This document shows positions 9,032-17,677 of a DNA stretch of 64,000 nucleotides, in pieces; position 1 is the first letter of the stretch, and each line of letters opens with the position of its first letter. Source of the stretch: Cohnella pontilimi. Its GTDB lineage: Bacteria; Bacillota; Bacilli; Paenibacillales; Paenibacillaceae. The notes beneath the pieces are model-generated. The model saw nothing but the letters and a program-made list of their open reading frames with translations, was not told where the DNA came from and did no database searches. A program made the position numbers and the translations under genes. The stretch is taken from NCBI RefSeq assembly GCF_005049045.1, contig NZ_SUPK01000006.1:1-64000 (forward strand), given 5' to 3'.

Positions 9032-9913
9032 TTACAGGTAGGATTCAAGAAGCTCCGGCAAATAATCGCGAAGTTTTCGAAAAGAAAAACCGAGCTTAGC
9101 AGCCTTAGAGGCGTCGATCGTCCATGACCCGGCAAAACCGTAGGGAGATCGGTCGGGAGAATCCGGCGAATCGGTGAAGCCGCCTTCGCGGCCGGTCTTA
9201 CTCTCCACCAGCTTCATTAATTCCCGGTGAGAAATGTGCCCTTCGGAAGAAGCATTCATTGGCCCCGTCCATTCACTTCGTCCTGTCCACCCAAGAAAAT
9301 CGGCCGATTCTTCGGAGGAAATGAAAGACAACCTGGCGTCGGGATCCGGCAAGGCAATCGGTGTTTGGTTCTTGACTTTATCCACGTAAAACCGAAGGCG
9401 GTTCGTATAATCATCGGGACCGATGACGAGCGGAAAGCGCACCGCCGCCGCCGGGACGGCGGTCTGCTGCAACAGAAAAGCTTCCGCGTGCCGCTTCGCT
9501 TCCTGATAACCTTGTACACCGGCGTATGCTTGCCTGGGTTTGCCCAGTACATATTGCTCCTGCCATGGATCGTAAGCGGATTCGGTTAATCCCTCTCCGT
9601 GAGGGTATACGGCCATCGTGGACGTAAATACGTATCGTCCGACACGGCCTTTCAGCAACTCCAAAACATCCGCCAGCTCCTGAGGAGAATAGCAGGTTTG
9701 GTCGTACACGACGTCCCACTCGCCCTCGTTCAGCGCTTGCACCACACTTTCGCGGTCCTGCCTCTCCAGCTTCACTCTCCGCACGGAGGAGCCGAACGGA
9801 TCCGGCGTCATGCCGCGGGTGGCGATCGTGACCTCGGTGCCTTGTTCGATGAGTTGACGAACCAACCGTTTGCCGAAGAGCATCGTGCCGCCTAAAACAA
9901 GAACCTTATTCAC
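9032..9913 (-). CDS. NAD-dependent epimerase/dehydratase-like SDR (second of pair)
   Basis: Extended short-chain dehydrogenase of 293 residues, with the nucleotide motif LVLGGTMLFGKRLV at the N-terminus and a TSTMAVYP segment; the active-site YxxxK appears as YQEAK. GTG start with GGAGGTC upstream; it begins 3 bases after the stop of the preceding paralogue, so the two are translationally coupled. The two proteins are similar to each other in the N-terminal half and probably arose by duplication. Substrate unknown. Confidence 0.8.
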   Translation of the reverse strand: MNKVLVLGGTMLFGKRLVRQLIEQGTEVTIATRGMTPDPFGSSVRRVKLERQDRESVVQALNEGEWDVVYDQTCYSPQELADVLELLKGRVGRYVFTSTMAVYPHGEGLTESAYDPWQEQYVLGKPRQAYAGVQGYQEAKRHAEAFLLQQTAVPAAAVRFPLVIGPDDYTNRLRFYVDKVKNQTPIALPDPDARLSFISSEESADFLGWTGRSEWTGPMNASSEGHISHRELMKLVESKTGREGGFTDSPDSPDRSPYGFAGSWTIDASKAAKLGFSFRKLRDYLPELLESYL

Positions 9914-9916
9914 CGG

Positions 9917-10900
9917 TCATGACCTCCACTTGTCCAGAAGCTCTTGTTCTTTGCCGGCCGAAAGTCCGGCTTTCAGCACGTAATCGCCGGGACGAGAGCG
10001 GTCCCATGCGAGAATATCCTGAATGGTTTGCCGCAGCGGGCGGTAAGTCAAACCCGCTTGTTGGGCTTTACTCACATTGAGCGACATCAAGGCATCAATC
10101 TTTTCCTTGCGGGGAATCCACAGCGGCATTTCGATCCACGAACCCACTTCGTGGCGGAGCAGGAAGTCGTCATCCACCCAAGTGAGCCGCGCGCCGCTCC
10201 CGATCCCCTCCACACACTGCTCGAGGAAGCCGCCGACGGTGATTGATTTCTCCGGACCTGTGGCGTTATACGTTCCATGCTGACGTGCCTCTACCATGCG
10301 GACAATCCACTCCGACAAGTCTCGAACGTCGATGAATTGGATCGGCGCATTCGGATCACCCGGCGCCAGCACTTCTCCGCCGCGTCCGATGCGATGAGGC
10401 CAATAGGTCAGCCGGTCCGTATGATCGCCGGGGCCAGCGACAAGGCCGCATCTGACGATCAGTCCGCGATCCGGGTAATGTTCCCGCACCGTCTCCTCGC
10501 AGCGGGCCTTCATCGGACCGTATACCTGAGAAATCTCCTCCACGCTTTCATCCTCCCACCTTGCGGTTGGATGCGTCTCGTCCATGACCCCGGGCACCGT
10601 ATGATCATAGACATTGAGAGTGGAGATGAACGTGTAATGTTCCGTTTGCTGCCGGAGCAGCCGAACCGATTGCGCAACAATTCTCGGAACGTAACCGCAC
10701 GTATCGATGACGGCATCCCAAGTGCGCCCTTCCAAAGCTTCGAGGTTCGTTTCCCGGTCGCCCGTTAACTGTTCAAGGCCGGGAAACATTTCCGGCCGGT
10801 TGCCGCGGTTAAAAAGGGTCACTTCATGCCCCCTCGCCGTCGCCGTTTCCACGATCGTTTTGCCGATAAATCTCGTGCCGCCAAGCATTAAGATTTTCAT
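9917..10900 (-). CDS. NAD-dependent epimerase/dehydratase-like SDR (first of pair)
   Basis: Extended SDR of 327 residues starting MKILMLGGTRFIGKTIV, with Ser/Thr in FISTLNVYD and the YGPMK active-site motif. The family includes isoflavone-reductase-like and sugar-nucleotide enzymes; nothing nearby tells the substrate. ATG after GGGAGGCG. The upstream 90 bases hold three overlapping palindromes that suggest repressor control of the pair. Confidence 0.85.
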   Translation of the reverse strand: MKILMLGGTRFIGKTIVETATARGHEVTLFNRGNRPEMFPGLEQLTGDRETNLEALEGRTWDAVIDTCGYVPRIVAQSVRLLRQQTEHYTFISTLNVYDHTVPGVMDETHPTARWEDESVEEISQVYGPMKARCEETVREHYPDRGLIVRCGLVAGPGDHTDRLTYWPHRIGRGGEVLAPGDPNAPIQFIDVRDLSEWIVRMVEARQHGTYNATGPEKSITVGGFLEQCVEGIGSGARLTWVDDDFLLRHEVGSWIEMPLWIPRKEKIDALMSLNVSKAQQAGLTYRPLRQTIQDILAWDRSRPGDYVLKAGLSAGKEQELLDKWRS

Positions 10901-10930
10901 TCGGACGCCTCCCTCGCTTCACGTTAAACC

Positions 10931-10973
10931 GACTGACCAGTCTGTTATCAGACTATCACCGGACAATTCCGGT
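10931..10973 (-). promoter_or_regulatory. Cluster of three palindromes before the epimerase pair
   Basis: Three inverted repeats sit head to tail: GACTG-ac-CAGTC at 10931-10942, AGTCTG-ttat-CAGACT at 10939-10954 (overlapping the first), and ACCGGA-caat-TCCGGT at 10958-10973. The GACCAGTC-type core resembles operators of TetR-family repressors of the LmrA/YxaF type. No TetR gene is seen in the window. Confidence 0.5.
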
Positions 10974-10992
10974 TGTCAATCGGTTTCACACG

Positions 10993-11931
10993 CTATGCGT
11001 TCTTGGAAGACTCCTTCCTTAACCGGACCCGGTTTACGATAACAATCCCCACAATAATCAGGCAGAGAGAGACCAAAATCGTCGGATGCAGCCGCTCATG
11101 CAGCAAGATCGACGACAAGATGACCCCAAACAGCGGGATGAGCGCTAAGTACATTGAAACCGAGCTTACGCTGTTGTACTTCATCAGTAAATTCCATAGC
11201 AGAAAACCGGCCGATGATAGAATGGCTAAGTAGATCAGCATGGCGATGGCTTGTCCGTCCATGTGAAACGGCAGGATTCCCGTCTGAAAGGCGCCGACCG
11301 ACAGTAGGACGACGCCGCCGAGAAACATTTGGAGCCCCGTTAAAAAGAAGATGTTCGAATGCGCCGATTCCTTTTTCGCCAGCACATTGCCCAAGCCGCC
11401 GAAAAACATCGATACGATGAGCAATATTTCCCCGAAGCCGAACGAAAACCCGCTCGATTCTCCCTGCAGCCAAATAACTGCGATTCCGGCAAAGCCTACG
11501 AACACGCCGAGCCCCCGCATCGGTGTCAACCTGTCGTTACGATACAAGAAATGCGCGACGAGAAGCTGAAAGAAAGAGGTGGTGCCCGCAATAATGGAGC
11601 TGATCGTGCCGGTTGCGTAGCTGAGTCCGATGTAAAAGAACAAATACTGGCATACCGTTTGAAAAGCGCTGACTTTCGCGATACCCGCCCAGGAACGCGG
11701 ATTTCGGTCGAACGGGATTCTCATCAGAATCATCATCGCCAAAATGATCAATCCGGCCAAAGTGAACCGATATCCCGCGAACAAGATTTGCTCGAAGGTT
11801 TCATCGCGGTGAATGTCCATGTGTTGATAGGAAAGCTTGATCAGCGGGAATGCGCTGCCCCATAGCAAAGTAGCGCCAAGCGCCGCCAAGGGCCTGCCCG
11901 CGGGATGCGTAAAAAACCGTTGTGCCGTCAT
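10993..11931 (-). CDS. EamA/DMT-family transporter
   Basis: Ten-span inner-membrane transporter of 312 residues with two EamA repeats, the first starting LAALGATLLWGSAFPLIKLS and the second after about residue 165 (LVAHFLYRNDR...). DMT proteins export metabolites such as amino acids or drugs; the substrate cannot be read here. The ATG at 11931 is chosen because GAAGGAGA precedes it; a longer frame upstream has no homology-like content. It follows the DUF2238 gene by 44 bases and is probably in one transcript with it. Confidence 0.8.
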   Translation of the reverse strand: MTAQRFFTHPAGRPLAALGATLLWGSAFPLIKLSYQHMDIHRDETFEQILFAGYRFTLAGLIILAMMILMRIPFDRNPRSWAGIAKVSAFQTVCQYLFFYIGLSYATGTISSIIAGTTSFFQLLVAHFLYRNDRLTPMRGLGVFVGFAGIAVIWLQGESSGFSFGFGEILLIVSMFFGGLGNVLAKKESAHSNIFFLTGLQMFLGGVVLLSVGAFQTGILPFHMDGQAIAMLIYLAILSSAGFLLWNLLMKYNSVSSVSMYLALIPLFGVILSSILLHERLHPTILVSLCLIIVGIVIVNRVRLRKESSKNA

Positions 11932-11975
11932 GCTGTCTCCTTCCGTGCTGCTTATCTGCTGAATGAACAGTACGA

Positions 11976-12569
11976 TTATATCGCAATTCGCTCCGTTTTG
12001 GCTTCCTTGGCCAAGAACGGGACCGAAGCGGCCGCTCCTACGGTTCCGCAAATGATGTCCATCATCGTATCGACCAGGCTGCCGTTCTGGGAGTTGAGAC
12101 CGAACAGCCGATCGGTCGTAAACTCGAATATTTCCCAGCAGCCGGCCATCGCCACTGCAAAGAAAAGACTGAACCATACCGCGAGCCTCCAGTTCACGAC
12201 AGCCGCCTGTCCGGCTTGATCCATCTTCCTGTACATCAACAGCCCCACGAAGCTCAGAATGACACCGGAAAACAAATGCTCGATTTTATCTAAATAGGGT
12301 ATCACACTATAGAATCCGAATTGTTTGGCCACAAACATCGTCACGAAAAGAAAGAGCAGAACGGAAAACCGCAAGGCGGGAAACATCGCGGTCTTCGTCC
12401 ACCGAGCCACAAGTCGAATGCCGAGCAAAACGAACATCGTGAGCGCCGCATGAAAAACTTTCTCCGGATTTCCACGGATCAGAAAATAAACAAAGCAGAC
12501 AACGGCAAGTATGTACAAGGCGAGCTCGAAACGATCGTTCCATGCATCTTTCCGGTTCCGGATATCCAT
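11976..12569 (-). CDS. DUF2238/YjdF-like membrane protein
   Basis: A 197-residue protein with about five or six hydrophobic segments. Charged residues inside or near spans are characteristic of the YjdF/DUF2238 family: LDKIEHLFSG, WEIFEFTTDRLFG and DTMMDIICGTVGA. Function unknown. The start is an ATG with GGGGAA upstream. The VanZ family is a more distant alternative. It precedes the DMT transporter gene. Confidence 0.65.
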   Translation of the reverse strand: MDIRNRKDAWNDRFELALYILAVVCFVYFLIRGNPEKVFHAALTMFVLLGIRLVARWTKTAMFPALRFSVLLFLFVTMFVAKQFGFYSVIPYLDKIEHLFSGVILSFVGLLMYRKMDQAGQAAVVNWRLAVWFSLFFAVAMAGCWEIFEFTTDRLFGLNSQNGSLVDTMMDIICGTVGAAASVPFLAKEAKTERIAI

Positions 12570-12630
12570 AGGAGATTCCCCGCTTCCTGATCATGACATG
12601 TTAATCATTAATAAACCCGACAGAGCACAA

Positions 12631-12660
12631 ATAAAAAAGCCGACAGTGTGTACTGTCGGC
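12631..12660 (-). terminator. Rho-independent terminator of the sugar ABC operon
   Basis: Nine-base perfect arms GCCGACAGT/ACTGTCGGC at 12639-12660 with a 4-base loop; on the minus strand a run of six T follows. It lies 15 bases after the last permease gene. Confidence 0.9.
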
Positions 12661-12674
12661 TTCATGGTTATTTG

Positions 12675-13640
12675 TTATTCCTTTACGCCGCCCGCGGATA
12701 AGCCGCCTACGATGTATCGGTACAGGAAAAGCGAAATAATGACCGGCGGCAAAGAAGCGACGACGCCGCCCGCAGTCATCAAGCCCCAATCGATGCTGTG
12801 TTTGCCGATAAACTCTCGGATGGCGACGGGCAGCGTTTTGGCCGCATCCGTCTGGGTGAAGGCGCTGGCGAACATAAACTCGTCCCAGGCCGACAGCATG
12901 GTGAAGATCGCCGTTGCGGCGATTCCCGGCATCGCAAGCGGAATGACGATCCGGAACATCGTGCCGAGGCGGCCGTTGCCGTCGATATAAGACGCTTCCT
13001 CCAGCTCTTTGGAGATGGTCTGAAAATACCCCGCCATGAGCCATATCGCGAAAGGAAGCGAGAAAGTGGTATAGGCCACCACCAATCCGGCCACCGTGTC
13101 GAGCAGGGGCGGCGTATGAAAAAAAACGATGCCGGTAAACGGGATTCCGATGTCGATGCCGTTGCGCATCATCATGTACATCGGCACAATCAGGCTGATC
13201 GAGGGAAGCAGCTGCATCGCCAAAATAGCGAACAGCGAAGTGGTGCGGAAGGGAAACTTGATTTTGGCCAGCGCATAAGCGGCAAACACGCCGATGAAGA
13301 TCGTGAGCAGTGTCGTATATACAGAGACGAGCACGCTGTTTTTGGCTGCTGCCATATAACTCGCTGCGTTAGAGCCGGTGAACAGCCTAACATAGTTATT
13401 GAACGTCGCCGAGTGAGGGAATATACGTCCGCTCAATAGTTCATTGCTGGGACTGATGGAGGTCAGCAGCAAATAGACGAACGGAGCCAGAGTAAACAAA
13501 GAGAGAAGGATGAGTCCAATCCACAGCCAAAATGGGGGGATCAGCTCGTTGCTGGCCGATTTGAACAGCTTCGATTTTATGCCGGATTTCGGTCGTACCG
13601 CAACGGTTGCCGGCACACGGGTTTGTAACGGATTTGCCAT
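12675..13640 (-). CDS. Carbohydrate ABC transporter permease, MalG type
   Basis: A 321-residue permease with six spans and the binding-protein-dependent transport motif EEASYIDGNGRLGTMFRIVI (EAA loop) at about residues 215-235. The N-terminal 35 residues are cytoplasmic and basic. ATG after GAGGAGGGAG. Third gene of the sugar operon; no ATPase gene is in the cluster, so a shared MsmX-type ATPase encoded elsewhere is the likely energiser. Confidence 0.88.
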   Translation of the reverse strand: MANPLQTRVPATVAVRPKSGIKSKLFKSASNELIPPFWLWIGLILLSLFTLAPFVYLLLTSISPSNELLSGRIFPHSATFNNYVRLFTGSNAASYMAAAKNSVLVSVYTTLLTIFIGVFAAYALAKIKFPFRTTSLFAILAMQLLPSISLIVPMYMMMRNGIDIGIPFTGIVFFHTPPLLDTVAGLVVAYTTFSLPFAIWLMAGYFQTISKELEEASYIDGNGRLGTMFRIVIPLAMPGIAATAIFTMLSAWDEFMFASAFTQTDAAKTLPVAIREFIGKHSIDWGLMTAGGVVASLPPVIISLFLYRYIVGGLSAGGVKE

Positions 13641-13653
13641 CTTTCTCCCTCCT

Positions 13654-14580
13654 CTACTCCAACTCGTTATTTTTCTTGAGCATCCGAATATAGATGACGA
13701 TCAGAATCAAGATGAAAATCGTCGAGATCCACGCCATCGCGGAGGCTCTGCCCAGATAGAAATACCGGAACGCATAGTTGTACGTCAGGAACGAAACGGA
13801 TGTCGTAGGGTCGTTGCTGAAAACGGTCAAAATGTCGTACACCCGGAACGCGCCGAGGACCCGGAGCACAACCGCCACGATCATGGCCGGGGCCAACTGT
13901 GGAATCGTGATATGCCAAATCTTTTTCCAGAACCCGGCGCCGTCCATGACCGCTGCCTCATAAAGCGCGGGATTGAGCGACTGCAGACCGGCTAACAGAA
14001 GCAGCGTCATGTAAGGCGTCATTTTCCAAATGTCCGCGATGGAAGCGAACGTCATAATCTGGGTCGAGTTCGTCAGCCAGACCGGATTCGAATCCGGAGA
14101 CAGCAAGCCTAAATTGTGAAGCACGACGGTTAGTCCGCCGTAGCCCGGCTGATAGATCCAGTTCCACATCAAGCCGTTCACCAATGTAAGCATCGCCCAA
14201 GGAATGATGATGATTCCCCGGAAGAAGGTTCTTCCCCGGAACATCTGGTTGAGCAGCAAGGCACAGAAAAATCCGAGCGCCAGCTCGGCTCCGACCGTGA
14301 ACACCGTAAAATAGGCCGTGTTCTTCATCGAAACCCAGAATTCGTTCATCTGAAAAATTTGGTTGTAGTTGCGGAATCCGACATACTGAATCGCGGATCC
14401 GTCCATTAAGTTATATTTGTAAAAACTCCATACCAGCGACTCGATGATCGGGGAGACAAACGTCTTGAGCAAAATATAAATCGTAGGAAGCAGCAGAAGA
14501 ATAGCGAGCAGCGTATCCTTCCACGCTCTCGGCGACAGTCTCAAAGCGGAGAAGGCCCCGCCCGTTGCCGTTTTTTTCAT
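13654..14580 (-). CDS. Carbohydrate ABC transporter permease, MalF/UgpA type
   Basis: A 308-residue permease with six spans; the EAA loop reads EAAVMDGAGFWKKIWHITI at about residues 220-240. The ATG at 14580 is chosen because GGAGGAGAG lies directly upstream; a TTG five codons earlier overlaps that site. It partners with the MalG-type subunit 13 bases downstream. Substrate unknown, probably an oligosaccharide. Confidence 0.88.
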   Translation of the reverse strand: MKKTATGGAFSALRLSPRAWKDTLLAILLLLPTIYILLKTFVSPIIESLVWSFYKYNLMDGSAIQYVGFRNYNQIFQMNEFWVSMKNTAYFTVFTVGAELALGFFCALLLNQMFRGRTFFRGIIIIPWAMLTLVNGLMWNWIYQPGYGGLTVVLHNLGLLSPDSNPVWLTNSTQIMTFASIADIWKMTPYMTLLLLAGLQSLNPALYEAAVMDGAGFWKKIWHITIPQLAPAMIVAVVLRVLGAFRVYDILTVFSNDPTTSVSFLTYNYAFRYFYLGRASAMAWISTIFILILIVIYIRMLKKNNELE

Positions 14581-14622
14581 ATTTCTCTCCTCCAACCATG
14601 CTATTTGAGGCCGATAGATAGG

Positions 14623-14649
14623 AAAAAGCGGTTAGACAGGCTAACCGCT
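14623..14649 (-). terminator. Attenuator-like hairpin after the sugar-binding protein gene
   Basis: Nine-base perfect arms AGCGGTTAG/CTAACCGCT at 14627-14649 with a 5-base loop, followed on the minus strand by TTTTCC. Placed between the binding-protein gene and its permeases, it probably lets only part of the transcripts continue. Confidence 0.7.
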
Positions 14650-14669
14650 CCTCCGCTTGCCCTAACAAT

Positions 14670-16049
14670 TTATTGTGCTTTTTTGATGGCTTGGTCGATT
14701 TTCGAGGCGGCGTCGTCAAGGGCCTGCTTAGGCGATTTGTTGCCCGCAAGCGCTTTGAATACTTCCGCGGAAAGAATATCGGCCCATTCGACATAACCGG
14801 GACCGTTCGGACGGTTTTGGCCGTATTCGAACTGCGCCATGATTTTGTCGATCGTTTGCGTTTTATCCGCTTCTTTCACTTTCGGATCCTCGTACAGTGA
14901 TTGCAGCACTGGATAAGTGCCTCTCTCGGTGAAGTTCGGCTCTTGGAACGATTTCGAAGCCATCCACTTCAAGAACGCCAGGGAAGCGAGCTTATGCTTG
15001 CTGGATTTCATGATGGCGATGCCTTCCGAACCCGTTACCGAAGCGGAAACGACACTTCCTTCTCCTGGGAGAAGCCCTACGTCCGCTTGGTCTACAATTT
15101 GAGATTTCGAGGGATCGTTGACGTCCGGGAACTGCCCTTCCCAGTTGGACATCATGGCGATTTTACCAGCCCGGAAAGCATTGCTCACGTCGTCTTCCGT
15201 CCATTGCAAGCTTGCGGGGTCGATCGTTTTGTCGTTTCGAATCAGATCGGTCATGTATTGAAGAGCTTTGACGGCGCCTTCCGAGTTGACTTCCAGCGTG
15301 CCGTCTTGTTTGAAGAAGCTTCCGCCGAAGGAATACACCATGCCGACGAAGTCGCAGTTCAAGCTTTCCGCTTGTTTCCAGGACCAGCCGGAAGCGTATT
15401 TGCCGCCTTTGGTGAGTTTCTTGGACATTTCGCGGAATTCGGTCCAAGTTTTCGGAGGGGCATCGTAACCCGCGTCCTTGAGCATTTTCATGTTCCAGTA
15501 GAAGTGCTTCGTGCTGGAGAAATACGGCATCGCCGCAAGTTTGTCGTTGTACTTCACCGAGCTGAGTGAAGATTGCGTGAATCCGCTTTGCACGTCCGCC
15601 GGGACGACGTTCGTCAAATCTTCCACAAGGTTGCCTGCGAGAAATTGGCCTGCCCAGATCGTATCCATCTCGATCAGATCAAATTCGGAGGAGTTGGAAA
15701 GGGCCGCCGTGGTGATTTTGTTAAACAGCGAGTTGTAATCTGTCGCCGACACCTTCAGCTTGATGCCCGTTTCATCGCTAAACTTCTGGAGCAGCTTCGT
15801 GAGGTCACCCTCCGTGTCGACAACCAACAGATTGATTTCTTCATTCTTGAGTGCAGGGTCATCCAGCTTCGACCAATCCAACGAGTTCAGATCCACTGCC
15901 CCGCCGGAGGTATTGCCGGAAGCATTCCCACTTGAGGCTGGCGGCTGGCTGCTTTCAGATGCCTTGGGCGCCGGACTGCAGCCGACGATGATGACGAGAA
16001 AAGTGAGAGCGATTACAAAAAGCTTCGTGATGCCAAACTTGGTTTTCAC
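14670..16049 (-). CDS. Sugar ABC transporter substrate-binding lipoprotein
   Basis: Extracellular solute-binding protein family 1, 459 residues. The signal has a basic start, hydrophobic core (LFVIALTFLVIIV) and a GCS lipobox at about residue 23, followed by a Ser/Gly-rich linker. The mature part has the family features LLQKFSDETGIKLKVSATDY and the motif FRAGKIAMMSNWEG for a sugar-binding cleft. GTG start with GGAGGGG upstream. First gene of the operon, directly after the promoter and operator at 16082-16141. Confidence 0.88.
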   Translation of the reverse strand: MKTKFGITKLFVIALTFLVIIVGCSPAPKASESSQPPASSGNASGNTSGGAVDLNSLDWSKLDDPALKNEEINLLVVDTEGDLTKLLQKFSDETGIKLKVSATDYNSLFNKITTAALSNSSEFDLIEMDTIWAGQFLAGNLVEDLTNVVPADVQSGFTQSSLSSVKYNDKLAAMPYFSSTKHFYWNMKMLKDAGYDAPPKTWTEFREMSKKLTKGGKYASGWSWKQAESLNCDFVGMVYSFGGSFFKQDGTLEVNSEGAVKALQYMTDLIRNDKTIDPASLQWTEDDVSNAFRAGKIAMMSNWEGQFPDVNDPSKSQIVDQADVGLLPGEGSVVSASVTGSEGIAIMKSSKHKLASLAFLKWMASKSFQEPNFTERGTYPVLQSLYEDPKVKEADKTQTIDKIMAQFEYGQNRPNGPGYVEWADILSAEVFKALAGNKSPKQALDDAASKIDQAIKKAQ

Positions 16050-16081
16050 AGAACCCCTCCGTCCGTCTCTTCTCTTAGGTT

Positions 16082-16104
16082 CAATACAACTTTCGCTTGT
16101 ATTG
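16082..16104 (-). promoter_or_regulatory. Operator-like inverted repeat of the sugar operon
   Basis: Perfect 8-base arms CAATACAA and TTGTATTG, 7 bases apart, start 7 bases downstream of the -10 box. A protein bound here would block transcription start. The arm sequence does not fit the LacI GAAAGCGCTTTC core; a GntR- or ROK-type repressor is possible. No regulator gene is adjacent. Confidence 0.6.
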
Positions 16105-16111
16105 TGTCTAG

Positions 16112-16141
16112 ATTATATTAATTGTAGTAACAACTTGTCAA
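16112..16141 (-). promoter_or_regulatory. Sigma-A promoter of the sugar ABC operon
   Basis: On the minus strand TTGACA (16141-16136) and TATAAT (16117-16112) are both perfect consensus boxes with an 18-base spacer. They lie 63 bases before the GTG of the binding protein. A promoter this strong fits tight repressor control. Confidence 0.85.
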
Positions 16142-16149
16142 CGATAATA

Positions 16150-16164
16150 TGATTGCGCTTTCAA
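16150..16164 (-). promoter_or_regulatory. cre site (CcpA) upstream of the sugar promoter
   Basis: The minus-strand sequence TTGAAAGCGCAATCA agrees at all positions with the degenerate cre consensus WTGNAANCGNWNNCW. It lies 8 bases upstream of the -35 box, in the gap after the MBL hydrolase gene. Carbon catabolite control of the sugar importer is the expected function. Confidence 0.6.
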
Positions 16165-16180
16165 ATTTTGTTCAGATCTC

Positions 16181-16852
16181 CTATTCGATGCCGGATGCGA
16201 TCTGCAGCAGGCGTTCTCGGATGCCGCCTGTGCAAACTCCACCGTGATAAGTGATGACCGTCTCGATGTCCAACCGCGACAGTTTGGCGACCGAACGCAA
16301 GGCAGTGGGCATATCCGGTGTGAAGTCCCGGCTGGGAGGCATCAGAGTGCCGGCCTGCGAGGTCAGCGCGTCGCCGGAAATGAGCGTTCGGCTCGCCGGA
16401 TGATACAAACTGATATGATCCGGCGTGTGGCCGGGCGTAAAGATGATCTGGATCCCTCCGCAATAGGGAAGTGAATCGCCGTCCCGCAGCGTGACATCCA
16501 CTTTGGTGGGACGGACCAAAACTCCCCTTTTAATCGTCGGGAGTTCTCCCTGAATATAAGGTTTGCAGAGTTCATGCGCCAGCACTTGTACCCGTCCGTT
16601 TGTGGCCTCCGCTAACTCAGGCAAGCTGCCCAGATGGTCCATATCTTGATGGGTAATGATGATTTGGGTGAGCTGGTCCAAGGAGACGCCTTCCCGTCCC
16701 AGCGCTTCACGGATCACTTCCAGTTGACCGGGAGTGCCGGTATCCACCAGGATGACATTCTGCTCATCTCGAAACAGTGCCGCATGTACCGGAAACGGCT
16801 GCCCGCCCGTGCGCAATTCGAGCAATAGAGGCGACACACCTGCGTTTAACAT
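16181..16852 (-). CDS. MBL-fold metallohydrolase
   Basis: Metallo-beta-lactamase-fold hydrolase of 223 residues. The metal motif reads THQDMDHLGS; Asp replaces the second His of the classic HxHxDH, a variant common in Firmicute members. A later FTPGHTPDHISLYH provides a further metal ligand. The ATG at 16852 is chosen because GGAGGTGG lies 8 bases upstream; a longer GTG-initiated frame would only add charged residues. Substrate unknown. Confidence 0.8.
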   Translation of the reverse strand: MLNAGVSPLLLELRTGGQPFPVHAALFRDEQNVILVDTGTPGQLEVIREALGREGVSLDQLTQIIITHQDMDHLGSLPELAEATNGRVQVLAHELCKPYIQGELPTIKRGVLVRPTKVDVTLRDGDSLPYCGGIQIIFTPGHTPDHISLYHPASRTLISGDALTSQAGTLMPPSRDFTPDMPTALRSVAKLSRLDIETVITYHGGVCTGGIRERLLQIASGIE

Positions 16853-16906
16853 TGGATCATCCACCTCCGCTTCGTCCCTTTCCCCTATTTTAGATTTCAG
16901 CGGCAC

Positions 16907-16940
16907 AAAAGAAAAGCCGACAGCGAATTACACTGTCGAC
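16907..16940 (-). terminator. Terminator after the helicase C-lobe gene
   Basis: Arms GCCGACAG (16916-16923) and CTGTCGAC (16933-16940) pair with one G-U on the minus strand and are followed by TTTTCTTTT. It ends the minus-strand gene at 16949. Confidence 0.75.
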
Positions 16941-16948
16941 CTTGCTTC

Positions 16949-17575
16949 TCACATAGGACGGTTTTCGCTCATACATTCTTGATAATCGAATTCGTCGATT
17001 TTGCCCGCCGTCGCGAGGTAATAGATGACGGCTTCCGCATGCTGGGACGTTTGGCGCGTGATCCGGTTGTTGCGCTGCATCAGATCGGCGTAACGCGGCG
17101 GGTAATCGTAATGCACCAAATGATTGGCGGCCGTCACATCCAAGCCGGTACTCACGGCATCCGTGACCAGCAATGCCGTAGATTCCGGAATTTTGTTGAA
17201 CCGGTCGATCATCTGATTCAGCTCGTGGATGGACATTTGCGGCGTGACCGTTACAATGGCGCTGCTCGGCATATCCGCTGAAAGCAGCTCCATGATTTCG
17301 GCGGCGACCGCAGGGGATCGGAACATGACAACTGTCTTTTCTCTTTTCTCCTGCGCGCTCTGTATGATCGTTTTCAGTTGGTTCAGCTTTTCCGGATTCC
17401 GGTTGCACAGCGAGCACATTTTCTCTTTGACGGCCATCATTTGTTTTTTGTCCGAAATCGAAGAAGTTCTGCCGTTGCGCTCGGAGGCCGCGAAATATTC
17501 GTATAAAAGGTTGAGGTAGTCCGACTCCAGGGCCGGATCCATCAATACGAGGATCGGTTTTTCCATGACGTTCAT
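16949..17575 (-). CDS. Stand-alone helicase C-terminal (RecA2) domain protein
   Basis: A 208-residue protein that reads as only the second RecA-like lobe of an SF2/SNF2-type helicase. A motif IV-like strand (KTVVMFRSPAVAAEIMELL) is near residue 80, motif V (LLVTDAVSTGLDVTAANHL) near 140, and a motif VI-like QRNNRITRQTS near 170. There is no Walker A or DEAD-box lobe, and the first 75 residues, with a CSLC pair, are not recognised. It may be a non-enzymatic partner or act with another protein. ATG after GGAAGGA. Divergent from the ParB-like gene. Confidence 0.6.
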   Translation of the reverse strand: MNVMEKPILVLMDPALESDYLNLLYEYFAASERNGRTSSISDKKQMMAVKEKMCSLCNRNPEKLNQLKTIIQSAQEKREKTVVMFRSPAVAAEIMELLSADMPSSAIVTVTPQMSIHELNQMIDRFNKIPESTALLVTDAVSTGLDVTAANHLVHYDYPPRYADLMQRNNRITRQTSQHAEAVIYYLATAGKIDEFDYQECMSENRPM

Positions 17576-17677
17576 GATTGCTCATCCTTCCCGTTGTTCT
17601 GTACTTCTCACACCTCTCTGTATACGTTATCTTTATAGAAGAAGGATTACAACCGTTAAAGATTGGAGACTTCAGGA

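Noticed and set aside
16890..17585. Second minus-strand frame overlapping the helicase C-lobe gene
   Set aside because: The other frame shows motifs V and VI of helicases and a good start; this one reads as its frame-shifted shadow.
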